From assembly GCA_017853555.1 (NCBI GenBank), contig JAFMJH010000008.1, positions 36,584 through 100,583 of the forward strand: DNA of 64,000 nucleotides, in the 5' to 3' direction. The position numbers and the translations under genes are program-made. Positions 18,889 to 27,928 of this stretch are shown here, one piece after another. The notes beneath the pieces were generated by a model. It ran no database searches. It had not been told where the DNA came from and saw nothing but the letters and a program-made list of their open reading frames with translations. The number at the start of each line of letters is the position of its first letter. The first letter of the stretch is position 1. This DNA is from Steroidobacteraceae bacterium (GTDB lineage: Bacteria; Pseudomonadota; Gammaproteobacteria; Steroidobacterales; Steroidobacteraceae).

Positions 18889-20003
18889 GCGGCGAGAGCG
18901 CGAGCGATCGCAGCCTCGAACCGACGGCCAAGCGACTCGACGACGCCCGCGAGCGGGGGCAGGTGCCGCGCTCGGCGGATTTGACCACCGCGGTGGTGAT
19001 GGTGGTGTCGGTGCTGATGCTTTGGTTGCTCGGGCCGTACGTGATGGGCGGGTTCATCGACGGCATGCGCGGCGGTCTCGAAATCGGCGCGACAACCTGG
19101 CGTAACCCGGACGCGATGTCCTTCGCGCTCGCGGAGGTCGGGGCGCGTACCGTGCGCGGTCTGCTGCCGTGGTTTGCCGCCTGCTTGCTCGGCGCGATGG
19201 CTGCACCGACGCTGATCGGCGGATGGAATTTCTCTTTGCGCGCGCTGCAGTTCGACCCGGCGCGCCTCGATCCGCTCGCAGGTCTTGCGCGCATGGGCTC
19301 CGCCCGTGCCTGGATCGAACTTGGCAAGAGTCTGTTGAAGTTCGCCTTCGTGGCCGGTTGCGCCGTGCTTGTGCTGTACCGCGAGAGCACGGCGCTCGAG
19401 TCGCTCGCGCGCTACGCGATTCCTTCCGCGGGCGCTGCGGCCTGCGCGCTCATCGGCGAGGCCATGGTGCTGATGGCGGCGGCGCTAGGCGCGATCGCGC
19501 TCATCGATGCGCCGTGGCAGTTGTGGAGGCATCGGCGTGAATTGCGCATGACGCAGGAAGAAGTTCGCGAGGAATACCGCGAGTCCGAAGGCTCGCCCGA
19601 GACCAAATCCCGGTTGCGCGAGGTGCAACGCTCGATCGCCCGCGGCCGCATGCTCGAGGACGTCCCCAAAGCGACGGTCGTCATCACGAATCCTACGCAC
19701 TATGCGGTGGCGTTGCGTTATCGCGCGGGCGAAGACGCCGCGCCGCTCGTGCTCGCCAAAGGCGCGGGTCATCTCGCCGCGTCGATCCGCGAGCTCGCGG
19801 GGCGACACGGGGTCGAGCTCGTCTCCGTCCCGCCGTTGGCACGCGTGTTGTATCGCAAGGTCGAGGTCGGCGCGACCATTCCGCCGCGTCTCTACGCCGC
19901 GGTGGCGCAGGTGCTGACCTACGTCTGGCACGTCGAACTCATAAGGCGTCGCGGCGGCGTCCAACCATCTTTGCCGCAGATCGATCCGAGGATCGAGTCG
20001 TGA
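18885..20003 (+). CDS. flhB: Flagellar export switch protein FlhB
   Basis: This 372-residue protein has an N-terminal membrane domain and a cytoplasmic domain with the self-cleavage motif NPTH (269-272) in the context VVITNPTHYAVALRY. FlhB switches export from hook to filament substrates. The start MSGESASDRSLEPTAKRLDD at ATG 18885 matches the family (EKTEKPTpkRl-like region). The open frame reaches back into fliR but is not coding there. Stop and flhA start overlap. Confidence 0.97.
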   Translation: MSGESASDRSLEPTAKRLDDARERGQVPRSADLTTAVVMVVSVLMLWLLGPYVMGGFIDGMRGGLEIGATTWRNPDAMSFALAEVGARTVRGLLPWFAACLLGAMAAPTLIGGWNFSLRALQFDPARLDPLAGLARMGSARAWIELGKSLLKFAFVAGCAVLVLYRESTALESLARYAIPSAGAAACALIGEAMVLMAAALGAIALIDAPWQLWRHRRELRMTQEEVREEYRESEGSPETKSRLREVQRSIARGRMLEDVPKATVVITNPTHYAVALRYRAGEDAAPLVLAKGAGHLAASIRELAGRHGVELVSVPPLARVLYRKVEVGATIPPRLYAAVAQVLTYVWHVELIRRRGGVQPSLPQIDPRIES

Positions 20004-22078
20004 GCGGCGAATCATCGACCGTCGCGACCTTGGGCGCTTCGTTGCGACGCGGCGTCGGCGTTCCCATCGCCGTCATCGCGCTGCTTGCGATGGTCGTACT
20101 GCCGTTGCCGCCGTTCGTGCTCGACATCCTGTTCACGTTCAACATCGCCTTGTCGTTGATGATCGTCGTCGCGGTGTTCTCGATCCGGCGTCCGCTGGAA
20201 TTCGCGACCTTTCCGAGCGTATTGCTCGTCGCAACGGTATTTCGACTTGCGCTGAACGTAGCCTCGACGCGGGTCGTGCTCATGAACGGGCACGGCGGCA
20301 GTGGCGCAGCCGGTCACGTGATCGAGTCTTTCGGTCATTTCGTCATCGGCAGCAACTTTGCTGTCGGCATCGTCGTGTTCGTGATCCTCACGATCATCAA
20401 CTTCGTCGTGATCACCAAGGGTGCAGGGCGCATCTCCGAAGTGAGCGCACGTTTCACGCTCGATGCGATGCCCGGCAAACAGATGGCCATCGATGCGGAC
20501 CTCAATGCGGGATTGATCGACCAGCAAGAAGCGCGCAACCGTCGCGCCGAGGTGCGTGCCGAAGCGGACTTCTACGGCTCGATGGATGGTGCGAGCAAGT
20601 TCGTGCGCGGCGACGCCACCGCCGCGATCCTGATCCTGCTCGTGAACCTGCTCGGCGGGATCGCGATCGGCCCTTTGATGCACGACATGTCGCTCGGCGA
20701 TGCGGCGCGCGTCTATACGACCCTGACCATCGGCGACGGCCTGGTTGCGCAGATTCCCGCGCTGCTGCTGTCGATGGCGGTGGCGGTGATCGTGACGCGT
20801 ATGTCGCGCGAGCAAGACATCGGCGCCGAAGTGGCGCGGCAACTCGTCGGTGATCCGCGCTTGATCGCCGTCGCCGCCGTGATCCTCGGCTTGCTCGGTC
20901 TCATCCCCGGCATGCCGAACATCGTGTTTCTCGGCATGGCGATTCTCGCCGCGTGGCTTGCGCGACATTTGCAGGGGCGCGAACTCGAGCGCAGTCGCGA
21001 AGCACAACGCGTCCCGTTGACGCGGCCGCGCGGCGAGCCGCGCGATCTGTCGTGGGAGGATCTGCCGTCCGTGGATTTGATCGGCCTCGAGGTCGGCTAT
21101 CGCCTCGTGCCGCTGGTGGATGCGGAGCAAGGCGGCGATCTGATGCCGCGCATCCGCGGCGTACGCCTGAAGCTCACGCAGGAGCTCGGGTTTCTCATCC
21201 CCGCCGTGCACATCCGCGACGATCTCGAACTCGCACCGAACGCTTATCGAATTTCTTTGAGCGGCGTGCCGGTGGGCGAGGGCATCGTGCATCCCGAACG
21301 CGAACTTGCCATCGACCCCGGTCGCGTATTCGGCACGATCGAAGGCCTCGCGACACGCGATCCGGCCTTCGGGCTCGACGCCTTGTGGATTGAGCCTGCG
21401 CTGCGCGAGCGCGCGCAGTCTTTCGGCTACACGGTGGTCGACGCCGGCACCGTGATCGCGACGCACCTCGGACAACTGGTCGGTCGCAATGCGCACGAGC
21501 TGCTGGGGCACGAGGAGGTGCAGAACCTGCTCGCGAACCTCGCCAAGAGCGCGCCGAAGTTGGTCGAGGATCTCGTGCCGAAGATTCTTCCGCTAGGCGT
21601 GCTCGTCAAAGTATTGCAGGGGCTGCTGAGCGAACGCGTACCGATACGCAATCTGCGCGCGATTCTCGAAGCCCTGGCCGAGATTGCGCCGAAGACCCAG
21701 GAGTCGTCGGCACTCATCGCGCAAGTGCGCCTCGCCTTGGCGCGCCAGATCGTGCAGGACATCGCGGGACTCTCGACGGAATTGCCGGTGATCACGCTCG
21801 ACGCCGGCATCGAGCAGGCCTTGTCGGTCGCACTCACCAACGGAGCGAGCGCAGGCATCGAACCGGGCCTCGCCGAACGCTTGCAAACGCGCCTCGCCGA
21901 GGCAGTGCAGCGCCAGGAGTTGACGGGTCATCCGAGCGTGTTGCTCGTGCCACCGACGCTGCGCAGCACGCTTGCACGATTTTTGCGCGCGACGGTGCCC
22001 GAGCTGCACGTGCTCGCGTGGAACGAAATTCCGGACAACCGACGCGTGCGACTCGTCAGCACGATCGGCCAACAGTGA
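20000..22078 (+). CDS. flhA: Flagellar export gate protein FlhA
   Basis: This 692-residue protein has about eight N-terminal membrane helices, the FHIPEP-type cytoplasmic loop (GRISEVSARFTLDAMPGKQM) and a large C-terminal substrate-binding domain. FlhA forms the nonameric export platform. It starts with GTG 20000, overlapping flhB by 4 bp. In some polar flagellates flhA has its own promoter; none is evident here. Confidence 0.97.
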   Translation: MSGESSTVATLGASLRRGVGVPIAVIALLAMVVLPLPPFVLDILFTFNIALSLMIVVAVFSIRRPLEFATFPSVLLVATVFRLALNVASTRVVLMNGHGGSGAAGHVIESFGHFVIGSNFAVGIVVFVILTIINFVVITKGAGRISEVSARFTLDAMPGKQMAIDADLNAGLIDQQEARNRRAEVRAEADFYGSMDGASKFVRGDATAAILILLVNLLGGIAIGPLMHDMSLGDAARVYTTLTIGDGLVAQIPALLLSMAVAVIVTRMSREQDIGAEVARQLVGDPRLIAVAAVILGLLGLIPGMPNIVFLGMAILAAWLARHLQGRELERSREAQRVPLTRPRGEPRDLSWEDLPSVDLIGLEVGYRLVPLVDAEQGGDLMPRIRGVRLKLTQELGFLIPAVHIRDDLELAPNAYRISLSGVPVGEGIVHPERELAIDPGRVFGTIEGLATRDPAFGLDALWIEPALRERAQSFGYTVVDAGTVIATHLGQLVGRNAHELLGHEEVQNLLANLAKSAPKLVEDLVPKILPLGVLVKVLQGLLSERVPIRNLRAILEALAEIAPKTQESSALIAQVRLALARQIVQDIAGLSTELPVITLDAGIEQALSVALTNGASAGIEPGLAERLQTRLAEAVQRQELTGHPSVLLVPPTLRSTLARFLRATVPELHVLAWNEIPDNRRVRLVSTIGQQ

Positions 22079-22086
22079 GGTGATCG

Positions 22087-22830
22087 ATGCTCGCCGTGTT
22101 GCAAGCACCCGATATGCAAAGCGCTTTGGCGCGGGCGCGCGAGCGCTGCGGCGCCGATGCCGTCGTCGTCGCCACGCGACGCACCGAGCATGGCGTGGAG
22201 ATCGAGCTCGAGATGCCGGGCGAACGGCATGATTGGCTTGCCCAGGGCGGGCGGATGGTCGTCGTTGGCCCACCGGGCGCCGGCAAGAGCACCTTGCTCG
22301 CGGCACTCGCCGCACGCTGGGTGTTGCGCCACGGCGCACGACGCGCGCGACTCTTCGGCCTCGGCGCAGCGCATTCGCTCGCCGCACACGGTTTGCAACA
22401 CGTCGGCCGCCTCGTCGGCCTGCCGACCGCTGCACATCCGACGGTGGATGAACTAATCGACGCGCTGCCGGCGTCGGAGTTGCACAGCCTGCAACTGATA
22501 GAAATTCCGACGCGCGCGATCGAGACGGCCGACCTCCTGCCGCTCGTCGGCGTGACGCCTTGTTCCGTATTGCTCGCCTTGCCTGCGACCTTGCATGCGC
22601 GTTCCGCGCAGCATGCCCTGCGGCGTCATCGCGCGGCGCGTCCGACGGCGGTGGTGCTCACGCACTGCGCCGACAGCGCCGCGCCGTATGAGGTGGTCGC
22701 TGCGGCGTCGGCGGCAGGACTGCCGATCGCCTATCGGCTCGTCGGTACCCGCATTCCGGACGACTTGCTGAACGCCGAGCACCCCGTCAAGACATCCTTA
22801 CCGGAGCGAACCCGTCATGCCGTCGCTTGA
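22087..22830 (+). CDS. Reduced FlhF-like P-loop protein with altered GTPase motifs
   Basis: This 247-residue protein lies exactly where flhF belongs, between flhA and flhG. Its N-terminus (ARARERCGADAVVVATRRTE) resembles FlhF, and its P loop is GPPGAGKS (61-68). The rest is shortened, because FlhF is usually 350-500 residues. The DTAGR motif region reads LIEIPTRA (137-144), and the guanine-specificity TKxD region reads LTHCAD (191-196). The end (GLPIAYRLVGTRIPDDLLNA) still resembles FlhF. In other polar flagellates FlhF is a GTPase that sets flagellar position; whether this one binds GTP is doubtful. GAGG precedes the ATG. Confidence 0.75.
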   Translation: MLAVLQAPDMQSALARARERCGADAVVVATRRTEHGVEIELEMPGERHDWLAQGGRMVVVGPPGAGKSTLLAALAARWVLRHGARRARLFGLGAAHSLAAHGLQHVGRLVGLPTAAHPTVDELIDALPASELHSLQLIEIPTRAIETADLLPLVGVTPCSVLLALPATLHARSAQHALRRHRAARPTAVVLTHCADSAAPYEVVAAASAAGLPIAYRLVGTRIPDDLLNAEHPVKTSLPERTRHAVA

Positions 22831-23671
22831 ATTTCTGCGCCGCAAACCGGTCAACGTCATCGCCGTCACCGGCGGCAAGGGCGGAGTCGGCAAATCCGTA
22901 CTCACCTTGAACCTTGCCGCCGCCTGCGCCGCGCTGGGTCGCGAGACGATGGTGCTCGACGGTGACCTCGGACTTGCCAATCTCGATGTCATGCTCGGCG
23001 TCATGCCGCGCCACACGCTCGCCGACGTCGTCGGCGGAGAGCTTGCGCTGTCGGACATCCTCATCGACGTCCGTCCGAAGTTGCGCATCGTGCCGGGCGC
23101 CTCGGGCATCGTGTCGATGGCCGCCCTCGGCGGCGCCGAGCATCTGGGTCTGGTGCGCGCCTTCGGCGACGTCACGGCACAGTGCGAAGTGATGTTCGTC
23201 GATACCGCCGCGGGCATCGCCCCGGGAACGCTGCAACTCATCCAGGCCGCGCAGCACGTCATCGTGGTGGTGTGCGACGAGCCGGCCTCCGTGACCGACG
23301 CCTATGCCTCGATCAAGGCGCTGCGCAAAGAATTCGACATCCGCCATTTCAAGATCGTCACCAACATGACGCGTCGCCCCGACGCGGGCGATCGCCTGTT
23401 CTCGACTCTGAATCGGGTCGCATCGCGTTTTCTGGACGTCATACTCGAGCATGCGGTGGACGTTCGCGAAGACGAGTTGCTGCGCCGCGCGATCCGTCGC
23501 CAGCGGCTCGTCGTCGAGGATTATCCGCACGCAAGTTCCTCGACCGCACTGCGCGCGCTGGCGGCGCGCTGCCTCGATTGGCCGCTTCCGAATGGGCCGC
23601 GCGGCAATATCGAATTCTTCGTCGAGCGCGCGCTGAAACGTGCCCCCGCGCAGCTGCAGGTGGTGCGATGA
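22817..23671 (+). CDS. flhG: MinD-like flagellar number regulator FlhG (FleN)
   Basis: This 284-residue ParA/MinD-family ATPase has the deviant Walker A KGGVGKS (21-27), LDGDLGLANLDVMLG, and FVDTAAGIAPGTLQ. Its C-terminus, NGPRGNIEFFVERAL, is typical of FleN. It limits flagellar number and restrains the FleQ-type activator. It overlaps the flhF-like gene by 14 bp and overlaps fliA by 4 bp. Confidence 0.94.
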   Translation: MPSLEFLRRKPVNVIAVTGGKGGVGKSVLTLNLAAACAALGRETMVLDGDLGLANLDVMLGVMPRHTLADVVGGELALSDILIDVRPKLRIVPGASGIVSMAALGGAEHLGLVRAFGDVTAQCEVMFVDTAAGIAPGTLQLIQAAQHVIVVVCDEPASVTDAYASIKALRKEFDIRHFKIVTNMTRRPDAGDRLFSTLNRVASRFLDVILEHAVDVREDELLRRAIRRQRLVVEDYPHASSSTALRALAARCLDWPLPNGPRGNIEFFVERALKRAPAQLQVVR

Positions 23672-24381
23672 GGTCGCAGGCCTACGTGCGAACGCGAGCG
23701 GCGACCGACGCCGCGAGCGGCTTGATCGACTCGCATGCCGGACTCGTCAAACGCATCGCCTATCACCTGAAGGCACGGCTGCCGGACTCGGTCGACGTCG
23801 AAGATTTGCAGCAAGCCGGCATGCTTGCGCTGCTCGAGGCCGCGGCAAACTTCGAACGCGGTCACGGCGCCTGCTTTGCGACCTATGCCGGCATACGCAT
23901 CCGCGGCGCGATGATCGACAGTCTGCGAGCCGTCGATTGGGCGCCACGCTCCGTGCATCGCAAAGCGCGTGCCGCCGCGGCGGCCATCCAGGCCGTCGAG
24001 CGACGCACGGGGCGCGAAGCCCGCGAGGCGGAGATCGCTGCCGAGCTCGGTGTGAACCTCGGCGAATATCACCGCATCGCGCAAGACGCGCTGCAATGTC
24101 GCTTCGGCAGCCTCGACGAATCGGACGAGCAGCACCCGGCGGATGTCGATGCCGACCCGTTGCGCGAAGTCAGCGATCAGGGTCTGCGCGCCGCGCTGAC
24201 CTCGGCCATCGAATCGCTGCCCGAGCGCGAGCGCCAGGTGATGTCGATGTACTACGACGACGAACTGAATCTCAAAGAAATCGGTCTGGTACTCGGCGTC
24301 AGCGAGTCGCGCGTGTCGCAGATCCACGGCCAGGCCGTACTGCGCTTGCGCGCGCAGCTGCGCGACTGGAATCGCAGGTGA
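23668..24381 (+). CDS. fliA: RNA polymerase sigma-28 factor FliA
   Basis: This 237-residue sigma factor has region 2 (DLQQAGMLALLEAAANFERG, FATYAGIRIRGAMIDSLR), region 3 and region 4 (LPERERQVMSMYYDDELNLK, LGVSESRVSQIHGQAVLRLR). It directs late flagellar genes such as fliC, whose promoter is at 4033. ATG 23668 overlaps the flhG stop. The flgM anti-sigma gene is not in this window. Confidence 0.96.
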   Translation: MRSQAYVRTRAATDAASGLIDSHAGLVKRIAYHLKARLPDSVDVEDLQQAGMLALLEAAANFERGHGACFATYAGIRIRGAMIDSLRAVDWAPRSVHRKARAAAAAIQAVERRTGREAREAEIAAELGVNLGEYHRIAQDALQCRFGSLDESDEQHPADVDADPLREVSDQGLRAALTSAIESLPERERQVMSMYYDDELNLKEIGLVLGVSESRVSQIHGQAVLRLRAQLRDWNRR

Positions 24382-24391
24382 GGCCGCCGGC

Positions 24392-25126
24392 ATGCTGACC
24401 CTGCTCGGCTGGGGCTTGGCGGGCGCCGCGCTCGTCGTCGGGTGCCTGCTCAAAGGCGCGGCGCTGTCGAATCTGCTTTCGAGTTCAGCCTGCGTGATCG
24501 TCCTCGGCGGAACGGTGGCCGCGACGCTCGCGCAAACACCCGCGAGCACGCTGCGACGCAGCATAGGATTGACACGCTGGCTATGGCGCTCGCCGGTCGC
24601 GCCGCTGGAGGATTTCATCGCCCGCGTCAGTACCGCGGCGCGCATCGCGCGCCGACATGGCGTGCTTGCGCTGCAGCAACTCGTGCGTGAGGAGCCGGAT
24701 CGATTTCTGCGCCACGGACTGCAGCTCGTGCTCGACGGTCTCGACCCGGTGCGCCTGCGCAAGGTGCTGGAAGCGCGCATGCAGACGATCGCCGAAGAGG
24801 ATCTGGAGGCGAGCCGCGTGTTCGAGAGCATGGGCGGCTATGCGCCCACCGTGGGAATACTCGGTGCCGTGCTAGGGCTCATGGCGGTGATGCAGCAACT
24901 GGACGATCCGCAACGGCTCGGCCCCGGCATCGCCGCGGCCTTCACCGCGACGTTGTACGGCATCGGCGCCGCGAATCTCGTCTTTCTGCCGCTGGCGGGC
25001 AAATTCGAACTGCTGATCGCGCAGCGCCTGCGCCAGCACCGCGCACTCACGGACGGCCTGGTCGCGCTCGCCGCAGGCGAAAGCGCGCAGTCGATCGGTT
25101 GGCGCATGCAGAGCGACCCGACGTGA
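24392..25126 (+). CDS. motC: Flagellar stator protein, MotA/MotC type
   Basis: This 244-residue membrane protein has four predicted helices and the MotA landmarks ESMGGYAPTVGILGAVLGLM and GIAAAFTATLYGIGAANLVF. By position after fliA and pairing with a MotD-like gene, it corresponds to MotC of Pseudomonas. GAGG lies upstream of ATG 24392, and the stop overlaps the next gene. It forms the ion-conducting stator around the rotor. Confidence 0.92.
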   Translation: MLTLLGWGLAGAALVVGCLLKGAALSNLLSSSACVIVLGGTVAATLAQTPASTLRRSIGLTRWLWRSPVAPLEDFIARVSTAARIARRHGVLALQQLVREEPDRFLRHGLQLVLDGLDPVRLRKVLEARMQTIAEEDLEASRVFESMGGYAPTVGILGAVLGLMAVMQQLDDPQRLGPGIAAAFTATLYGIGAANLVFLPLAGKFELLIAQRLRQHRALTDGLVALAAGESAQSIGWRMQSDPT

Positions 25127-25794
25127 ACCCGACCGGCCGCGTGGGACGCGAGCGCTGGGCGATCCCGTTCGCGGATCTTTTGCTGTTGTTGCTCGCGGTG
25201 TTTGCCGTGTTGTATGCCGCATCGAGCGTCGATTCGGTCAAATATCGTGCGACGGCGAGGGCGCTTGCCCTGGCCTTCGACGGCTCCCGGACATCGTCCG
25301 CAGATCCGCGCCCGCAACAATTGTCGAAGTTGGCCGCGGACCTCGAACGCGTGCTCGCGCCACTGTCGGCAGCGGGTCTCGTGTCGGTCCGTCGCATCGA
25401 TCTCGGGCTCGAAGTGGAGATCAGCAACGATCTGATGTTCGACAGTGGTCGAGCCGAACTCGAACCTTCCGCACGGGCCGCGCTCGAAGCGCTCGCCGTA
25501 CCGCTCGGCGCGATCGACGGATTCATTCGCGTCGAGGGTCACACCGACGACGTGCCGATCGCCGTCACCCGCTATCCGAGCAATTGGGAATTGTCTGCGG
25601 CGCGCGCTTCCGCCGTCGTGCGCACTTTGACGGAGCGAGGCGTACGCCCTGAACGCCTCACCGTCGTCGCTCATGCGCAATACAAACCTCTGCAATCCAA
25701 CGCCACCCCGGCGGGGCGCGATGCCAATCGGCGCGTGCTGCTCACGATCCGCCCGTTCTGCAACACCTCGGAGGAGACATGCTCGAAATATTGA
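25123..25794 (+). CDS. motD: Flagellar stator protein, MotB/MotD type
   Basis: This 223-residue protein has one membrane helix with the ion-binding Asp (WAIPFADLLLLLLAVFAVLY). A C-terminal OmpA-like peptidoglycan-binding domain (RVEGHTDDVPI, NWELSAARASAVV) follows. I chose GTG 25123, which overlaps the motC stop (GTGA). A TTG at 25099 is in frame but inside motC. It anchors the stator to the cell wall. Confidence 0.92.
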   Translation: MNPTGRVGRERWAIPFADLLLLLLAVFAVLYAASSVDSVKYRATARALALAFDGSRTSSADPRPQQLSKLAADLERVLAPLSAAGLVSVRRIDLGLEVEISNDLMFDSGRAELEPSARAALEALAVPLGAIDGFIRVEGHTDDVPIAVTRYPSNWELSAARASAVVRTLTERGVRPERLTVVAHAQYKPLQSNATPAGRDANRRVLLTIRPFCNTSEETCSKY

Positions 25795-26069
25795 ACGAAC
25801 CGTCGGTACGTACCTTCGCGCCGTTCGCGCTCGCGGCACTCGGAGCGGTGGTCGGCGTCGCGTCCGTGCGCATCGTCGCATGGCTACGCCGACCGCGACC
25901 CTTTGATGCCGCACCAGCCTCGCGCGTCACGGCGCGCGACGACGACCTGCCGGCCAAGCTCGCGCGCAGCGGCGCAGACCGCGCGCAGCTGATGATGCAA
26001 TGCGGGCTCGACGCCGACGAAGCGGCACTCGTCCTGCGGCTGCATGGATCCGGGCCCACGCGCGACTGA
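25779..26069 (+). CDS. Small membrane protein with DUF2802-like C-terminus
   Basis: This 96-residue protein has an N-terminal hydrophobic helix (PFALAALGAVVGVASVRIVA), a short linker and a C-terminal helical segment KLARSGADRAQLMMQCGLDA followed by DEAALVLRLHG. The end resembles DUF2802 proteins that close flagellar-chemotaxis loci after cheW genes in Pseudomonas. It overlaps motD by 16 bp and has a very good ribosome binding site (GGAGGAG). The function of the family is unknown to me. Confidence 0.75.
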   Translation: MLEILNEPSVRTFAPFALAALGAVVGVASVRIVAWLRRPRPFDAAPASRVTARDDDLPAKLARSGADRAQLMMQCGLDADEAALVLRLHGSGPTRD

Positions 26070-26089
26070 GGCATTGGTATGATTCGCAC

Positions 26090-27085
26090 ATGCGAACGAT
26101 CCTGGTTTCTGCGCGACGCCTCATGCTTGCGCTCGTGGTGCTTGCGCCCGCCGCGCACGCGGCGGAATTCCCGATGCCCGAAGGAGGCGCGGCGCTATTT
26201 GGCGTGAACGAACGCGTCGTGACCCGCTATCAGGACACGCTGATCGAACTCGCGCGTCGCTACAACCTCGGCTACGAAGAATTGCTGCGCGTGAATCCGG
26301 GCATCGATCCGTGGTTGCCGGGCGAGGGCACGCAGATCTTCATTCCGGGGCAGCGCATCCTGCCACCGGGTCCGGCCGAGGGCATCGTCGTCAATTTGCC
26401 GGAACACCGTCTCTACTATTTTCCGAAGGCCGCCAAAGGAGAGCCGCGCACGGTGCTCACGTTTCCGGTGAGCGTCGGCAAGATGGATTGGCGCACGCCG
26501 CTGGGCACGACGCGCATCAAATCCAAAACCAAAAATCCGACCTGGTTTCCGCCCGAGTCGGTCCGACGCGAACACCGCGAGCGAGGTGATCCGTTGCCGG
26601 CGTCGGTGCCGCCGGGCAAGGACAACCCGCTGAGCTCACGTGCAATGCGCCTCGATATCGCACGCGGCTCCTATCTGATCCACGGCACCAACAACCCGGA
26701 TGCGGTCGGCATGCCGGTCACGCACGGCTGCCTGCGACTGTATCCCGAAGATGTCGAGCGCCTGTTCGACGTGACGCCCGTCAACACCACGGTCCGACTC
26801 ATCAACGAACCTTTGAAGCTGGCCAGCGTCGACGGCCGCATCTGGCTCGAAGTGCATCCGCCGGTCGACGATCAGGGACAACAGACCGACGCGACGCTCG
26901 AAGATTTCGAAAAGCGTCTCGATCTGTTGTTGGGAGTGAACGACGTCGCGATGGATTGGGATGCGGCGATCGCCGCGCTCAAAGAACGCAGCGGCGTGCC
27001 GGCGATGGTGGGCCTCGAACTTCATCCGGAAACGCCGCCGGGTCCTGCGGCACCTGCCGCGATCGTCGTCCCGACCGAACCTTGA
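26090..27085 (+). CDS. L,D-transpeptidase with LysM-like region (YkuD family)
   Basis: This 331-residue exported protein has a signal peptide ending at AHA-A (about 24). A LysM-like segment (YQDTLIELARRYNLGYEELL, NPGIDPWLPGEG) follows, then a YkuD catalytic domain at about 97-265. The active-site pattern is His198 plus THGCLR with Cys214. It resembles the ErfK/YbiS enzymes that attach lipoprotein to peptidoglycan or form 3-3 crosslinks. The start is ATG 26090; the open frame upstream runs into the previous gene. It converges with the SDR gene, 7 bp apart. Confidence 0.92.
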   Translation: MRTILVSARRLMLALVVLAPAAHAAEFPMPEGGAALFGVNERVVTRYQDTLIELARRYNLGYEELLRVNPGIDPWLPGEGTQIFIPGQRILPPGPAEGIVVNLPEHRLYYFPKAAKGEPRTVLTFPVSVGKMDWRTPLGTTRIKSKTKNPTWFPPESVRREHRERGDPLPASVPPGKDNPLSSRAMRLDIARGSYLIHGTNNPDAVGMPVTHGCLRLYPEDVERLFDVTPVNTTVRLINEPLKLASVDGRIWLEVHPPVDDQGQQTDATLEDFEKRLDLLLGVNDVAMDWDAAIAALKERSGVPAMVGLELHPETPPGPAAPAAIVVPTEP

Positions 27086-27092
27086 GCGAGGC

Positions 27093-27866
27093 TCAGACCA
27101 GCGCGACCGAGTGACCGCCATCGACCGGCAGCGTCACGCCATTGACGTAGCTGCCCGCATCGCTTGCGAGCAGCAACGCGGGGCCGACCAATTCGTCGAG
27201 TTGGCCCGCGCGACCCGGCGGGATCTTCTTCAAATATTCTTCGCCGGCAGCGGTCGCGAAGTAGTCGCGATTCATTTCCGTGACGAACCAGCCGGGCGCG
27301 AGCGCGTTCACGCGAATCCGGTAGCGCACGAACTCGAGCGCGAGACTGCGCGTCATGCTGACGAGCGCCGCTTTCGAAGCCGAATAGGCGGCGTAACCGG
27401 GCCCTGCGCCCAGCGCGAGTACCGAGGCGACGTTGATGATGCTGCCCGGTTTGCGCGCCGCCACGAGCCTGCGCGCGGCCTCCTGCGTCACGTGCCACGC
27501 CGACTCGAAGTTCGTGCTCATGGTGTCGTGCAGCACATCGGCGGTCGTCTTCAGAAAAGTGGCCGGTGCGGCGATGCCGGCGTTGTTGATGACGACGTCG
27601 GCCACGCCGAGTCGCGCTTCGATGCTGGCGAAAGCGGCGGGCAGCGCGGCGTGATCATTGATGTCGAGTTCAACCACGACCACCTGTGCGCCGCTCGCGA
27701 GCAATTCCTGCTCGAGCGCCTCGAGGCGATCGCGGCGTCGCGCGACCAGCGCGACGGCCGCGCCCGCTGTGGCAAAAGATTGCGCGAGTCGCGCACCGAT
27801 GCCACTCGACGCGCCCGTGATCATCGCGACTTTGCCATCGAGCCTGAAGCTGGGCGTATTCATCAT
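27093..27866 (-). CDS. Short-chain dehydrogenase/reductase
   Basis: This 257-residue classical SDR has the nucleotide-binding motif TGASSGIG, the NNAG motif, the catalytic Ser in NVASVLALG and YSASK. The C-terminus VNGVTLPVDGGHSVALV is typical of FabG-like enzymes. The substrate cannot be told from sequence. Two consecutive ATG codons (27866 and 27863) could start it. It is divergent from the S-adenosylmethionine-cleaving gene. Confidence 0.92.
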   Translation of the reverse strand: MMNTPSFRLDGKVAMITGASSGIGARLAQSFATAGAAVALVARRRDRLEALEQELLASGAQVVVVELDINDHAALPAAFASIEARLGVADVVINNAGIAAPATFLKTTADVLHDTMSTNFESAWHVTQEAARRLVAARKPGSIINVASVLALGAGPGYAAYSASKAALVSMTRSLALEFVRYRIRVNALAPGWFVTEMNRDYFATAAGEEYLKKIPPGRAGQLDELVGPALLLASDAGSYVNGVTLPVDGGHSVALV

Positions 27867-27928
27867 GGGTGGGGATGATACCTTACGTACCCGTTGCCAC
27901 CGTTCAACTGCGCACCCGAGGGCCGTCG

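Noticed and set aside
18144..20003. 619-residue extended FlhB
   Set aside because: The first 247 residues are an out-of-frame shadow of fliR; FlhB starts at 18885.
20012..21511. 499-residue minus-strand ORF opposite flhA
   Set aside because: Antisense to flhA with Arg/His/Asp-rich low-complexity translation and no recognisable domain.
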